From NCBI RefSeq assembly GCF_014694385.1, contig NZ_JAAOCA010000017.1, forward strand, positions 1 through 64,000: a DNA stretch of 64,000 bases, given 5' to 3'. The translations under genes and the position numbers were made by a program. Positions 1 through 9,010 of this stretch are shown here, piece after piece. The stretch comes from Pseudomonas typographi. Lineage in GTDB: Bacteria; Pseudomonadota; Gammaproteobacteria; Pseudomonadales; Pseudomonadaceae. The first letter of the stretch is position 1. The number at the start of each line of letters is the position of its first letter. Under the pieces are notes generated by a model that ran no database searches, had not been told where the DNA came from, and saw only the letters and a list, made by a program, of their open reading frames with translations.

Positions 1-36
1 GGCGGAACCATTGCTTGTAACCCATTTTATTATCAA

Positions 37-99
37 CCAGAAGCAGGCATACGAGACCACTATCGGTCGCGTGGGCTAGGCGATGAGTCTAAGAGACAG
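37..99 (+). other. Degraded Illumina Nextera P7/index/transposase adapter
   Basis: The stretch reads like the Nextera i7 adapter with indel and substitution errors. GGCATACGAGA (46-56) matches the 3' part of the P7 oligo. Nine bases at 57-65 sit where the 8-base index belongs. GTCGCGTGGGCT (66-77) matches GTCTCGTGGGCT with one change, and TAAGAGACAG (90-99) is the exact end of the mosaic sequence. The order and spacing are those of the adapter, so this is a sequencing artefact at a contig end. Bases 1-36 lie outside it and are probably also non-genomic. Confidence 0.88.
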
Positions 100-371
100 C
101 CGGAGAGGCGCCGAAAGCGCGATAGCCGCCTTGCTATGAGAGTCGTACGCGTCTCGGCTGCCGGGCGATTCTGAAACCGCCGTAGGAAAAGCCTGCAAGT
201 TGCGTCGGCCCGCTTTGCCAGGGCCATGATGGCGTTGGATCCTGGCTGAAGAACATTTCATGGGGCGGGGGCACGGCTGACAGCCTGGTGAAAGCCTCGC
301 TCCGGTACTCTCGGTGGGTTTTGCAACTGAATGTTGCAGCGGTATTCACGCCAATAACAAAGGAGTACCCC
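100..371. other. Non-coding stretch upstream of the gluconate-type permease
   Basis: No gene is supported between the adapter remnant and the permease start. The only notable element is the Shine-Dalgarno AAAGGAG at about 359-365, which fixes the GTG start at 372. I see no convincing -10/-35 promoter or terminator. An open frame runs through on the minus strand but is a shadow of the permease frame. Confidence 0.5.
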
Positions 372-1742
372 GTGGAGCTATCCCACGTCGCCTGGCTGGC
401 CCATGACAGCCGCTTGATCGTGTGCTGTGTGTTGGCCATCGCCAGCATCATCGTATTGATCAGTTGGACCCGGCTGCCGCCTTTCTTGTCGATCTTGGTG
501 GGAACGTTCATCGCCGGTATCGGTGCCGGGTTGGCCCCGGAAGAAGTGGCCAAGGCCTTCAGCAAGGGCGCGGGCGGTATCCTCGGCGAGGCGGGGATCA
601 TCATTGCCCTGGGTGCCATGCTGGGTGCGCTGATGGCTGAAACCGGCGCCGCCGACCGCATTGCCAGCACCCTGCTGAAGTTAGGCAAGGGCCGCGCATT
701 GCCGTGGGTGATGGCGCTGGTGGCGATGATCATCGGCTTGCCACTGTTCTTTGAAGTGGGCTTGGTGATGATGGTGCCGATCATCTTCGTGATGGCGCGC
801 CAGTCGAACCAGCCGCTGTTGAAAATCGCCATTCCGGCGCTCGCCGGGATGACCACCCTGCATGCCTTGATGCCGCCCCACCCCGGCCCGCTGATCGCGG
901 TGAGCGCGTTGCATGCAGACCTCGGCCTGACCATGCTGCTGGGGTTCACGCTTGCCGTGCCGGCGGTGATTCTGGCCGGCCCGGTCTACGGCCTATGGCT
1001 GTCACGGCGGCTGCAGGTGGCGGTGCCCGCCGAGCTGGGCGAACTGTTCAGCGCCAGGCCGCAGGCGGCACACCCGCCGGGCTTTGCCGTTTCGTTGGGG
1101 ATTATCTTATTGCCGGTGGTGCTGATGTTGGGCAGCACCTTGGCCAAGGTTGCCCTGCCCGCCGAGAGCAACCTGGCGCTGGTGTTGAAGTTTCTCGGCG
1201 AGCCCTTGGTCGCATTGGGGCTGGCCGTGCTGGCGGCGGTGGTGCTGCTGGGCTGGGCCAACGGCATGGGGCGGGACCAAGTGGGGCATACGCTGCGCAA
1301 AAGCCTGGCGCCCATCGCGGCGCTGTTGCTCACCATTGGCGCCGGCGGTGGCCTGAAGCAAACCTTGCTCGAGGCGGGTGTAAGCCAAACCATCAGCAAA
1401 GTGGCCGAAGGCGCCCATATGCCCTACCTGCTGCTGGCCTGGTTGATCGCCGTGGCCCTGCGCCAGGCGACAGGTTCAGCCACCGTGGCCACCACCACCA
1501 CGGCCGGCATCCTGGCCCCCATGATGGCCGGGCTGGCCGCCACCCAAAGCTCACTGGTGGCCCTGGCCATTGGTGCGGGCTCGGTGTTCTTCTGCCACGT
1601 GAACGACGCCGGCTTCTGGATGGTGCGTGAGTACTTCGGCCTGCAGCTTAAGCAAACGATCTGGGTATGGTCGGTGCTGCAGACGATTGTCTCGGTGGTG
1701 GGGTTGGTGGGGACGTTGCTGCTGTGGGCGTGGTTGACATGA
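372..1742 (+). CDS. GntP/GntT-family gluconate-type H+ symporter
   Basis: This is a 456-residue polytopic inner-membrane permease of the GntP family, which imports gluconate or related hydroxy-acids with protons. The length is close to the family norm of about 450. The sequence shows about a dozen hydrophobic segments and family-typical stretches such as GLPLFFEVGLVMM and RQATGSATVATTTTAGI. I chose GTG at 372 because AAAGGAG lies 6 bases upstream and the resulting N-terminus leads into the first membrane helix. An in-frame GTG at 288 would add 28 non-membrane residues and has no good ribosome site. No kinase or regulator gene is next to it, so gluconate itself is not proven as substrate. Confidence 0.88.
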   Translation: MELSHVAWLAHDSRLIVCCVLAIASIIVLISWTRLPPFLSILVGTFIAGIGAGLAPEEVAKAFSKGAGGILGEAGIIIALGAMLGALMAETGAADRIASTLLKLGKGRALPWVMALVAMIIGLPLFFEVGLVMMVPIIFVMARQSNQPLLKIAIPALAGMTTLHALMPPHPGPLIAVSALHADLGLTMLLGFTLAVPAVILAGPVYGLWLSRRLQVAVPAELGELFSARPQAAHPPGFAVSLGIILLPVVLMLGSTLAKVALPAESNLALVLKFLGEPLVALGLAVLAAVVLLGWANGMGRDQVGHTLRKSLAPIAALLLTIGAGGGLKQTLLEAGVSQTISKVAEGAHMPYLLLAWLIAVALRQATGSATVATTTTAGILAPMMAGLAATQSSLVALAIGAGSVFFCHVNDAGFWMVREYFGLQLKQTIWVWSVLQTIVSVVGLVGTLLLWAWLT

Positions 1743-2104
1743 GGAAGAGGCCCGTGGCGCAGTTTTTTTGCCGACAGGGTCGCCAGCGGGTTGAACTAAA
1801 GAAAAATCCGCCCAGGAATAATGGCCGGTGCTGGTGGTGCGCCGGTTGCCGTGTGCAACGCTAATCGCGTCACCGGCTACTGGGTTTCCGCCCGAGTGGT
1901 ACGGGCCCATGATGGAGCGCCTAGAGGGCAACAAGCCGGTCAAAATCGCCATGGCCCGTGCCGATGGACAGGCCATCTTGGTGAGCCTGGATGACCTATG
2001 AGTCGAGACAATGGCACACCCGCTCGGCTGTAGTGTTCTTCAGGCGCTGGCCGCACCATTTTGGCGGTGCCTGTTGTGGCCAGGCGGCGTTGCCGCACGC
2101 CGCC
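1743..2104. other. Intergenic stretch between permease and comM
   Basis: No intact gene is seen in these 362 bases. An orphan frame at 1909-2001 encodes 30 residues ending AILVSLDDL. That ending resembles the C-terminus of Phd/YefM-type antitoxins, but there is no toxin, no complete N-terminus and no clear ribosome site, so at most it is a remnant. From about 2030 there is one end of the dispersed CTAG-type intergenic repeat listed separately. No terminator with a T-tract was found for either converging gene. Confidence 0.4.
2030..2074 (+). repeat. CTAG-type intergenic element, single end (copy A)
   Basis: TAGTGTTCTTCAGGCGCTGG (2031-2050) aligns with the end of the dispersed element. It is followed by the core GCACCATTTTGGCGGTGC at 2053-2070, which recurs near-identically at 59548-59565. 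The opposite end is not recognisable before the comM stop codon, so this copy is partial or degraded. Confidence 0.55.
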
Positions 2105-3598
2105 TTACCCCGCTGCCGGCCGATACTGCAGCGCCTCTGCCACATGCTCACGGGCAATGGCCGCGTGCCCGTCGAGGTCGGCTAACGTGCGCGCCACCTT
2201 CAGCAACCGGTGTGCGGCCCGCAACGAAAGCGTAAGCCGCTCACACGCGGCTTCCAGCCACTGTTCGTCCGCCGGCCGTAATTGGCAGTGCTCCCGCAAA
2301 CCCGGCAGGCCGAGAAACGCATTGGCGCAGCCCTGGCGGGCCAATTGCCGATCCCGCGCGGCGGCGACCCGTGCAGCAGCCGCGGCGGTGTTCTCGCCGC
2401 TGCCCAGGCGCGGGTTGAGGCTGGTGCTTTCGCGGGCTACGGTCAAATGCAGGTCGATACGGTCGAGCAGCGGGCCGGAAAGTTTGTTGCGGTAGCGTTC
2501 GATTTGGTCTGGCCCGCAGCGGCAGCGGCCAGTGGTGTCGCCCAGGTAACCGCAGGGGCAGGGGTTCATCGCTGCCACCAACTGGAAGCGCGCCGGAAAG
2601 CGGGTTTTATCCCGGGCGCGGGCGATGATGATTTCACCGGACTCCAGCGGCTCGCGCAGCACCTCCAGCACCTTGCGGTCGAATTCGGGCAACTCGTCGA
2701 GAAACAGTACGCCATGGTGGGCCAAGGTGATCTCCCCCGGCTGCGGCCGGCTGCCGCCGCCCACCAAGGCCGCCGCGGAGGCCGAATGGTGCGGGTGGCG
2801 AAACGGCCGCTGCGGCCAACTGCTCAATGGCACGTGGCTGGTGACCGACTGGATCGCCGCCACCTCCAGTGCCTCAGGCTCGCACAACGGCGGCAGCAGG
2901 CCGGGCAGGCGGCTGGCAAGCAGGGTTTTGCCGGTGCCCGGCGGGCCACTGAACAGCAGGTTGTGCGCACCCGCGGCGGCCACCACCAACGCGCGCTTGG
3001 CCGCTACCTGGCCCTGCACCTCGGCAAGGTCCGGGTACGGTTTGGCCACCAGCAGCAGGCCGTTGGCGCGAAATAGTGGCAGCGTTTGCTGTTCGTTGAA
3101 ATGCGCCACCAGCTCCACCAAGTGCTCGCTGGCCAGTACCTTCAAGCCGCTGGCCAGCGACGCTTCTTCGGCGTTCTCCTTGGGCACTACCAGCATGCGC
3201 CCGGCATCGCGGGCCGCCAGTGCGGCGGGTAGCACCCCTTGCACCGGCCGGATCGCGCCGGACAGTGCCAGCTCGCCGAGGCATTCAATGCCTTCGAGCG
3301 CCTTCAAGGGAACCTGCCCGCTGCTGGCGAGGATGCCCAAGGCAATGGGCAGGTCGAAACGGCCGCCGTCTTTGGGCAAGTCGGCTGGGGCCAGGTTAAG
3401 GGTGATGCGCTGTGCCGGGAACGCCAGGCCGGAGTTCACGATGGCACTGCGCACGCGGTCTTTGCTTTCTTTTACCGAGGCTTCGGGTAGGCCGACCAGG
3501 GTCAGCGAGGGCAGGCCGTTGGCCAAATGCGCCTCGACCATTACGGCGGGCGCACCAACCCCGACCTGGGCGCGGCTGTAGGCGATGGCGAGGGGCAT
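2105..3598 (-). CDS. comM: YifB/ComM-family Mg-chelatase-like AAA+ ATPase
   Basis: This 497-residue ATPase belongs to the ComM (YifB) family. ComM is a hexameric helicase that promotes branch migration during integration of transformed DNA. The N-terminal ChlI-like domain is followed by a Walker A, SGPPGTGKTLLA, near residue 218. A Walker B/sensor region FLDELPEF and the Mg-chelatase C-terminal domain follow. AAGGAG precedes the ATG at the normal distance. In pseudomonads the gene is normally beside ubiK on the same strand. Here its upstream side faces an unrelated M20 hydrolase, and ubiK lies about 37.5 kb away. Confidence 0.95.
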   Translation of the reverse strand: MPLAIAYSRAQVGVGAPAVMVEAHLANGLPSLTLVGLPEASVKESKDRVRSAIVNSGLAFPAQRITLNLAPADLPKDGGRFDLPIALGILASSGQVPLKALEGIECLGELALSGAIRPVQGVLPAALAARDAGRMLVVPKENAEEASLASGLKVLASEHLVELVAHFNEQQTLPLFRANGLLLVAKPYPDLAEVQGQVAAKRALVVAAAGAHNLLFSGPPGTGKTLLASRLPGLLPPLCEPEALEVAAIQSVTSHVPLSSWPQRPFRHPHHSASAAALVGGGSRPQPGEITLAHHGVLFLDELPEFDRKVLEVLREPLESGEIIIARARDKTRFPARFQLVAAMNPCPCGYLGDTTGRCRCGPDQIERYRNKLSGPLLDRIDLHLTVARESTSLNPRLGSGENTAAAAARVAAARDRQLARQGCANAFLGLPGLREHCQLRPADEQWLEAACERLTLSLRAAHRLLKVARTLADLDGHAAIAREHVAEALQYRPAAG

Positions 3599-3724
3599 CC
3601 TTGGCTCCTTGGGGGGACGATCGTCGCCGAAGCATAGGAAGAATGCGTGCCGGGCGGCTTTGAAATGTATGTCTGGGTGTTATCAAAGCGTGAAATAGGG
3701 CGCTACCTGCGAGGCTTGCCCGCA

Positions 3725-4990
3725 TTAGCCTAACGCCTGCGCCGAACCCGATGGCTGAGTGGAATTACAGACATCCACGGCGGTCAGCACAAGCACCTTG
3801 GCCACGGTTTCCATTTCGCTGATTACCACGTAGGCGCCTTCGGGGCCTGCAGCGGCAAATGCAGCGGTTGGGCCGTAGTTCACGGCGCTGATACCGGCCT
3901 TGCACAACCAGGCGGTGTCGCAGGCAGAGTAGGACGCTGGCAAGATCGCGCCAATTTGGGCTGGGGGCTTTCCGGTGATGATTTTGTAGCTGTTGGCCAG
4001 CGATTGCACGATGTCAGCGCCCTGCGCGACATCCACCGGCTCCATCACCAAGCGTCGGCGCCCTTTGATGAAGGCCGGTGGCGGCATTTCAATGGAAGAG
4101 ACGAAGTCGGGGTCTTCGGCCTTGATCGCGTCCAATTCACGCTGCACGTCGGCCAATACGCTTTCCACGCTCTGGCCGGGGACGAAGTGCACATCGACAA
4201 CGATCGTGCACATGTCCGGCACATACGGTGGTTCCGACAGGTAATGCTCGCCGCGCCCGCCGAGGATGCTGCCGACATTGAGCCGTGGCAATGCCGGCAG
4301 TGGCGGATAGGGCGCGGCAGTGAAGCTCATGTGTTCCAGGCGCTGTAGCACCAACGCCATTTTGTTCACGGCATGCACGGTGTTTTCGCGCTGGCTGAGG
4401 TGCCCGGACCGGCCGATCACGTGAATAGCAAAGTGCATGATGCCACTGTGAATCGTGGCAATGTTGTCGGCGCCAAAGGGTTCGGTGATCACCGCCATAT
4501 CGGTGCGAAAACCACGTTCCATCAAGTGGTGCATGCCTTCGCCGCCTTGCGTTTCACCCACCACGAACGCCAGCACCAAGTCACCTGCCAGTGGCACACC
4601 ACTGCGGCGTACGGCCTCGGCCGCTACCATGAAGGTGCCCAAGCCGCCTTTCATGTTTTGCGCGCCATGGCCGTACAAGCGGTCGCCTTCGACCCAACAC
4701 GTCCAGGGGTCCCGCTCCCAGCCACGGGTCAGGGAGTTGATGTCCAGGTGGCCGTTGAACATCAGGCTACGCCCGCCGCCGGTGCCCTTGAGGGTGGCAA
4801 TCACCTGCATGCGGCCGGGCTCGACTTCGTCGAGTTCCACATCGTAGCCACGCGCCTTGCACCATGCCGCGACATGCAATGCCAGCGGTGTTTCCTCACC
4901 CTTGAAACTCGGGATCGCTACCAGCTCACTCACAATGTCAATCAACTCGTCGCGGGTCACCCGCGCGAGAATGTCCTGGATGTTAGGCAT
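3725..4990 (-). CDS. M20-family metallo-amidohydrolase (ArgE/DapE-like)
   Basis: This 421-residue protein is an ArgE/DapE-type M20 hydrolase, a family that cleaves amide bonds of N-acyl amino acids or peptides in the cytoplasm with a two-zinc centre. Metal ligands are visible in GHLD (His81, Asp83), the GET motif near residue 146 and ITEP further on. The usual metal-bridging Asp of the DMKGG motif is Asn112 here (QNMKGG), so it may be a subfamily variant. I chose ATG at 4990 because AGGAG lies 6 bases upstream; an ATG at 5011 is less likely. It is the last gene of a minus-strand run with a second M20 hydrolase, DUF1028 and HpaB/HpaC. The substrate is unknown. Confidence 0.85.
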   Translation of the reverse strand: MPNIQDILARVTRDELIDIVSELVAIPSFKGEETPLALHVAAWCKARGYDVELDEVEPGRMQVIATLKGTGGGRSLMFNGHLDINSLTRGWERDPWTCWVEGDRLYGHGAQNMKGGLGTFMVAAEAVRRSGVPLAGDLVLAFVVGETQGGEGMHHLMERGFRTDMAVITEPFGADNIATIHSGIMHFAIHVIGRSGHLSQRENTVHAVNKMALVLQRLEHMSFTAAPYPPLPALPRLNVGSILGGRGEHYLSEPPYVPDMCTIVVDVHFVPGQSVESVLADVQRELDAIKAEDPDFVSSIEMPPPAFIKGRRRLVMEPVDVAQGADIVQSLANSYKIITGKPPAQIGAILPASYSACDTAWLCKAGISAVNYGPTAAFAAAGPEGAYVVISEMETVAKVLVLTAVDVCNSTQPSGSAQALG

Positions 4991-5023
4991 CAAAGGCTCC
5001 TGTGCATGCACGTTGGGTCGCGT

Positions 5024-6214
5024 TCAAAGGTTGAAACCTTCAGCCAGCCGGTCCAGCAGGCGCTCGAGAAAAACATCGCAAGCGTGCAGTTGGCTAAGGG
5101 TCACGAATTCTTCTGGCTTGTGGGCCTGGTCGACGCTGCCGGGGCCACAAACAACCGTTGGCAGGCCTAACACGTTGCGAAACAGGCCGGCTTCGGTTCC
5201 GTAGGCGACCTTGCGGCTGCCCGGGTTGCCACACAGCGATTGCACGAAACCTACCGCCGGGTCGTTATCGTCGATGTCCAGGCCTGGGTATTCATTGTGA
5301 ATATGAATGTTCACCGCGACTTGTTCGGCAAGCCGGCGATAAGGGCCGACGATGCGCGCGGCGTCGCCGGCCAGTGCATCGAGCATGGGCTTGGGGTCAA
5401 CGGTGGGCAGGTTGCGAATCTCGAAGTCGATAACGCAGTCGCGGGGGATGATGTTGACGCTGGTCCCGCCTTGAATCCTCCCCAAATGCAAAGTGGAGTA
5501 CGGCACATTGAACGTGGCGTCGCGATACGGAACTTGGCTGAAGCGCGCTTGTACCGATCGCGATGCGGCCACCATTTCAGCGGCCAAGTGAATGGCGTTG
5601 ACGCCTTTTTCCGGCTCGCTGGAATGCCCCTCAAGGCCGGTGCAGCGGATCTGCCCCATGACCTTGCCTTTGTGGGCCGTCACTACACCCATGGTGGTGG
5701 GCTCGCCGACGATGCACAACAGCGGCCGCACTGGCATTTGCGCCAGGGCCGGCAACAACCGGCGTACGCCGACACAACCGATTTCTTCGTCGTGGCTGAA
5801 TGCAAGAATCAGCGGGCGGCTCAGTTTCCGGGTACTGGCCAGTGCGGCACAGCGCAACGCGCAGGCGATAAACCCCTTCATGTCCACGGCGCCACGGCCA
5901 ATCGCGCGGTCATCGGTGACGCGTAATACGAACGGGTCCGCCTGCCACGCCTGGCCTTCGCTGGGTACTACGTCCGTATGCCCAGACAGCACAACGCCAG
6001 CGGCGTCGGCGGGCCCAACTGTGGCATGGAAGTTGGCTTTTTTTCCGTCTTCGCTCAGTACCCGAGCACTGGCGATGCCGTAATCGGCGAGAAACTGCGC
6101 CATGTAGTCGATCAGGTTCAGGTTACTGGCCGGGCTGACAGTGGGAAACCCCACCAGGCTTCGCAAAATGGAAACGCTGTCGGGTACTGGAACGTCGCTA
6201 AGGCGCGCAGTCAT
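5024..6214 (-). CDS. Acetylornithine deacetylase-like M20 hydrolase
   Basis: This 396-residue M20 enzyme is closest in motif pattern to acetylornithine deacetylase (ArgE), which removes the acetyl group of N-acetylornithine. GHTDVVP gives His79 and Asp81, DMKG gives the bridging Asp111, HDEEIG gives the catalytic Glu pair 143-144, and GEPT and GHSS follow. ATG at 6214 has GAGGA upstream and overlaps the DUF1028 stop as ATGA, which implies translational coupling. Its place in a catabolic operon with a monooxygenase suggests deacylation of a degradation intermediate and not arginine synthesis; that is inference. Confidence 0.85.
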   Translation of the reverse strand: MTARLSDVPVPDSVSILRSLVGFPTVSPASNLNLIDYMAQFLADYGIASARVLSEDGKKANFHATVGPADAAGVVLSGHTDVVPSEGQAWQADPFVLRVTDDRAIGRGAVDMKGFIACALRCAALASTRKLSRPLILAFSHDEEIGCVGVRRLLPALAQMPVRPLLCIVGEPTTMGVVTAHKGKVMGQIRCTGLEGHSSEPEKGVNAIHLAAEMVAASRSVQARFSQVPYRDATFNVPYSTLHLGRIQGGTSVNIIPRDCVIDFEIRNLPTVDPKPMLDALAGDAARIVGPYRRLAEQVAVNIHIHNEYPGLDIDDNDPAVGFVQSLCGNPGSRKVAYGTEAGLFRNVLGLPTVVCGPGSVDQAHKPEEFVTLSQLHACDVFLERLLDRLAEGFNL

Positions 6215-6876
6215 GCTAGGTCCTCGGCCGGGGCGGCCGCCGGTTGCAGGGCGCGCGCCAAATACAGCGGCATGCGCGGCTCCCAGAGTGCCCAAAGGCC
6301 TTCGAGTTCGGTGATCGGGCACGCCTCGGTCCAGTCGATACGCAGGTCGGCGATGGGCCATGGTTGCTCATGCATTACTTTCAACCCGGCAGAATGCACT
6401 GCTTCGATTTCACCGCCGGCTTCAAGCCCGGCACGCATGGCTATCAGCAATCGATGGGCCAGATGGCCCTGGCTGGCGGTGAAGGCCTCAACCATGCGCT
6501 GCGCAATATCGCCGGCGGCCAGCCAGTTGCCCACCGCGGCGCAGTCGATGCCGATGGCCGACGCCGTGGCTTGCAGGCACAGCCCACCGGTGTGGGTTGC
6601 CGGGGCACCGAGCGGGCCGATGGCTGCCAATTGGCGGTAGGCCGGGTCACTCGCCGTGCGCGCCAGAATCTCTATGGCCTGCGTGGCGCTGGCACCGAGT
6701 GACATCAATTCAAGGCCACGCTCGCCCAGGCTCGGATCGGTGAAATTCTGCGTCAGCACCGCACCAATGCCCGCCCGGGCATAGGCACAGCGCGCCGCCA
6801 CTGCCGGCGAGGATGAACAGACCGCGACACCCAGCATGCCGGTGCTGGCGCAGCGCGCTACAAGGCTAAAAGTCAT
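6211..6876 (-). CDS. DUF1028 family protein
   Basis: This 221-residue protein belongs to the DUF1028 family. The N-terminus MTFSLVARCASTGMLGVAV and the following CAYARAGIGAVLTQNF stretch are typical. The family has an Ntn-hydrolase-like fold and often lies near peptidase or amidohydrolase genes, but its reaction is not established. ATG at 6876 follows GAGAGGAAA. An upstream in-frame start would run into the HpaB-like gene and is unlikely. It lies 13 bases after the HpaB-like gene and overlaps the next M20 gene as ATGA, so all are probably one transcript. Confidence 0.85.
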   Translation of the reverse strand: MTFSLVARCASTGMLGVAVCSSSPAVAARCAYARAGIGAVLTQNFTDPSLGERGLELMSLGASATQAIEILARTASDPAYRQLAAIGPLGAPATHTGGLCLQATASAIGIDCAAVGNWLAAGDIAQRMVEAFTASQGHLAHRLLIAMRAGLEAGGEIEAVHSAGLKVMHEQPWPIADLRIDWTEACPITELEGLWALWEPRMPLYLARALQPAAAPAEDLA

Positions 6877-6889
6877 TGCTCGTTTCCTC

Positions 6890-8350
6890 TCAAACGCCTT
6901 GAGCGCCATGAATGGCTGGCGACAATCGCGCGGCTTTCTCGACGATGGCTGCAGAGTTTTCCCAATCGAAATTGCGGTAAACCGCACCCGACTGGGCATA
7001 CGGTGGGCTTTGGGCGAAAAGGTGAAAGGTCAGGCGATGGCCGGCGTAATCGGAGTTGAGTAAATCCCGCGCGAAGGCCAGCAAACGGCGGCGGTCGGCC
7101 GCCTGCCAATTGGCGTTCACCGAGTAGTACTTCTTCAGCCAATCGGCGGTTTCCGGGTCTTCGAAGGCCGCAGCAGAGGGCGTTACGCAAATCTGCCCGC
7201 CGCACAGCTCACGGGCCAGGTGCATCATCTGCGGCAACTGGGCGCAACCGAACATGCGGCCGGCGTAAACCAGCGACTGATTGTGCATGCACAGCCCGCT
7301 GGGGCTGGTCTGTGCCTCACTAATGGAGGCAGTCAGGTGCGCGTTGATGGTTTCCCGATAGCAGGCCAATTGGGTGAGTTTTTCCTGCACGGCCTGCTGC
7401 TTTTCCAGGCCGGTCTGTCGCACATTGAGCAACGCCGCGCCGACCAGCATGTCGGCATAGCGCTCGAGCCGTTGCAGGAAAGGGAAGGCTGCATAACGGT
7501 GCAAGGTATTGCGAATGAAGCCGGCGGCCGCCGTATGCTGGTTGAACAGCACGTTCTCCCACGGCACTAATACATCGTCATAGATGACCAGGGTGTCCAC
7601 TTCATCAAAGCGGTTCGACAGCGGGTAGTCCTCCACCGAGCCACGCCCGGCGAAACCTGACCGGCAGATGAAACGCATATTGGGCGCGCTGAAGTCTGAA
7701 ATGAACCCAACGGCATATTCCGACAGCTTGGCATCGCCCCAGTTGGCAATGGTCGGTTTGACGAAAGCCTGGTTGGCGTAGGCCGCAGCCGTTTCATACT
7801 TAGCGCCGCGCACAACGATCCCGGCATCGGTTTCCCGCACCACATGCAACAGCATGTCCGGGTCCTGATCTTGGGGGCGCTTGGAGCGGTCGCCCTTGGG
7901 GTCGGTGTTGGCCGATACGTGGAATACGTCTTGCTTGAGGATGCGCTGGATATGCGGCTCGATGTTGTCTGCGTAGTGCGCGTCGATGCCCTTGAGCACA
8001 TCCAGGCCGTCATGCAGCGACCACATCTCGCCAATGGTTTCGTCGCCGACCCGTGATACCACGCCCCCGACGTCGTCGAGCACGGCATCCACAGCGCGGC
8101 GCTTGGCGCGCAAGTCATCCTGGGTCCAGGGCAGCGCCAGGCCCACCGGCACTTCATCACCGTCACGGTCACGGGTGACCATGGTGGCGCGGGTGGCCGC
8201 CTCATGCTGCATGTCATAGATGCGGCTACGCACATCGATCATCGGCTTGAATGCGGGGTGTTCAGTTACGTCGTTGACCCGTTCGCCATCAATCCAGATG
8301 CGTCGGCCATCGCGAATCGAATCCCGGTACTGCTCGCCCGTGCGCAACAT
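6890..8350 (-). CDS. 4-hydroxyphenylacetate 3-monooxygenase (HpaB)-family oxygenase
   Basis: This 486-residue protein is an FADH2-dependent hydroxylase of the HpaB/PvcC/4-hydroxybutyryl-CoA dehydratase superfamily. It starts with the typical LRTGEQYRDSI and shows the long N-terminal helical region, a central beta domain and the C-terminal YAGRMFGCAQLPQMMHLARE flavin/tetramer region. Length agrees with the family range of about 480-520. A flavin reductase gene follows upstream on the same strand, forming the expected two-component system that ortho-hydroxylates phenols. The true phenolic or heteroaromatic substrate is not visible. Partners are the M20 hydrolases downstream and the ABC importer upstream. 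Confidence 0.9.
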   Translation of the reverse strand: MLRTGEQYRDSIRDGRRIWIDGERVNDVTEHPAFKPMIDVRSRIYDMQHEAATRATMVTRDRDGDEVPVGLALPWTQDDLRAKRRAVDAVLDDVGGVVSRVGDETIGEMWSLHDGLDVLKGIDAHYADNIEPHIQRILKQDVFHVSANTDPKGDRSKRPQDQDPDMLLHVVRETDAGIVVRGAKYETAAAYANQAFVKPTIANWGDAKLSEYAVGFISDFSAPNMRFICRSGFAGRGSVEDYPLSNRFDEVDTLVIYDDVLVPWENVLFNQHTAAAGFIRNTLHRYAAFPFLQRLERYADMLVGAALLNVRQTGLEKQQAVQEKLTQLACYRETINAHLTASISEAQTSPSGLCMHNQSLVYAGRMFGCAQLPQMMHLARELCGGQICVTPSAAAFEDPETADWLKKYYSVNANWQAADRRRLLAFARDLLNSDYAGHRLTFHLFAQSPPYAQSGAVYRNFDWENSAAIVEKAARLSPAIHGAQGV

Positions 8351-8384
8351 AGGTGTTTATCCTTTTTTAGCGTTTAGCATTGAA

Positions 8385-8906
8385 TTAGAAAGAGGCCGGC
8401 ACACCGTAGCGGCGCCCGCAATAAAGCAGCGGTGGCTGGGGCTGGTGGTAGCACGCCGAAACCGTGCCGATCAGTATCAAATGGCTGCCCGCCTGCTGCG
8501 CCGATTCCAATTCGCAGACAAAGCTCGCGCAGGCGCCTTCCAGCCGTGGCGCCTGGTCTGCGTCGCTGACCCAGGCCGGGTCGCTGAAGTCATAAGCTGC
8601 GCCCGTGCGGGGCCGGCCGGCAAAGGCGTCAGCGAGGTGCGCCTGGGCGGCGTGCAAAAGGTTCAGCGTAAAACGCCCGTTGGCCTTCACCGCTTGGGCG
8701 CTGGGGCTGCTGGCGCGCACACAGACCAAGAGCATCGGCGGTTCGGCAGAGACCGAGGCCATCGAGCTGACCGTGACCCCAAAACGCCCGCCCGGGCCAT
8801 CGGTGGCGACAATGCCGACACCGGTTACTGCGCCACCCATAGCGTTGATAAATGCGCCGATGTCGCAATAACTTGGGGTTAAAGTGCGGGAAAGTTGCTG
8901 TTTCAT
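8385..8906 (-). CDS. Flavin reductase (HpaC-like)
   Basis: This 173-residue protein is a flavin reductase domain protein that supplies reduced FAD to the HpaB-type oxygenase next to it. It shows the family pattern AVTGVGIVATDGPGGRFGVTVSSMASVSAEPPMLLVC, then NGRFTLNLL and a C-terminal YCGRRYGV. The ATG at 8906 gives the usual length; an earlier in-frame start at 9014 would overlap the permease gene end. The ribosome site is weak. It lies 34 bases upstream of the oxygenase gene, consistent with co-transcription. Confidence 0.88.
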   Translation of the reverse strand: MKQQLSRTLTPSYCDIGAFINAMGGAVTGVGIVATDGPGGRFGVTVSSMASVSAEPPMLLVCVRASSPSAQAVKANGRFTLNLLHAAQAHLADAFAGRPRTGAAYDFSDPAWVSDADQAPRLEGACASFVCELESAQQAGSHLILIGTVSACYHQPQPPLLYCGRRYGVPASF

Positions 8907-9010
8907 AAAGGTACCGGTGGCCCTGCTCGATGTCACTGGATGGTGCTGTGGCAACTGGCCTGGGTCAAACTCAAACAAACGAAGCCCCACTTTGGATTTT
9001 CCGATGCGGG

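Noticed and set aside
335..351. GntR-type operator upstream of the permease
   Set aside because: AATGTTGCAGCGGTATT only partly matches the known gluconate operator and is not symmetric.
2053..2070. GCACC...GGTGC as an NtrC site
   Set aside because: The spacing is N8 between five-base arms and the sequence is a repeat core seen also at 59548; no sigma-54 promoter is near.
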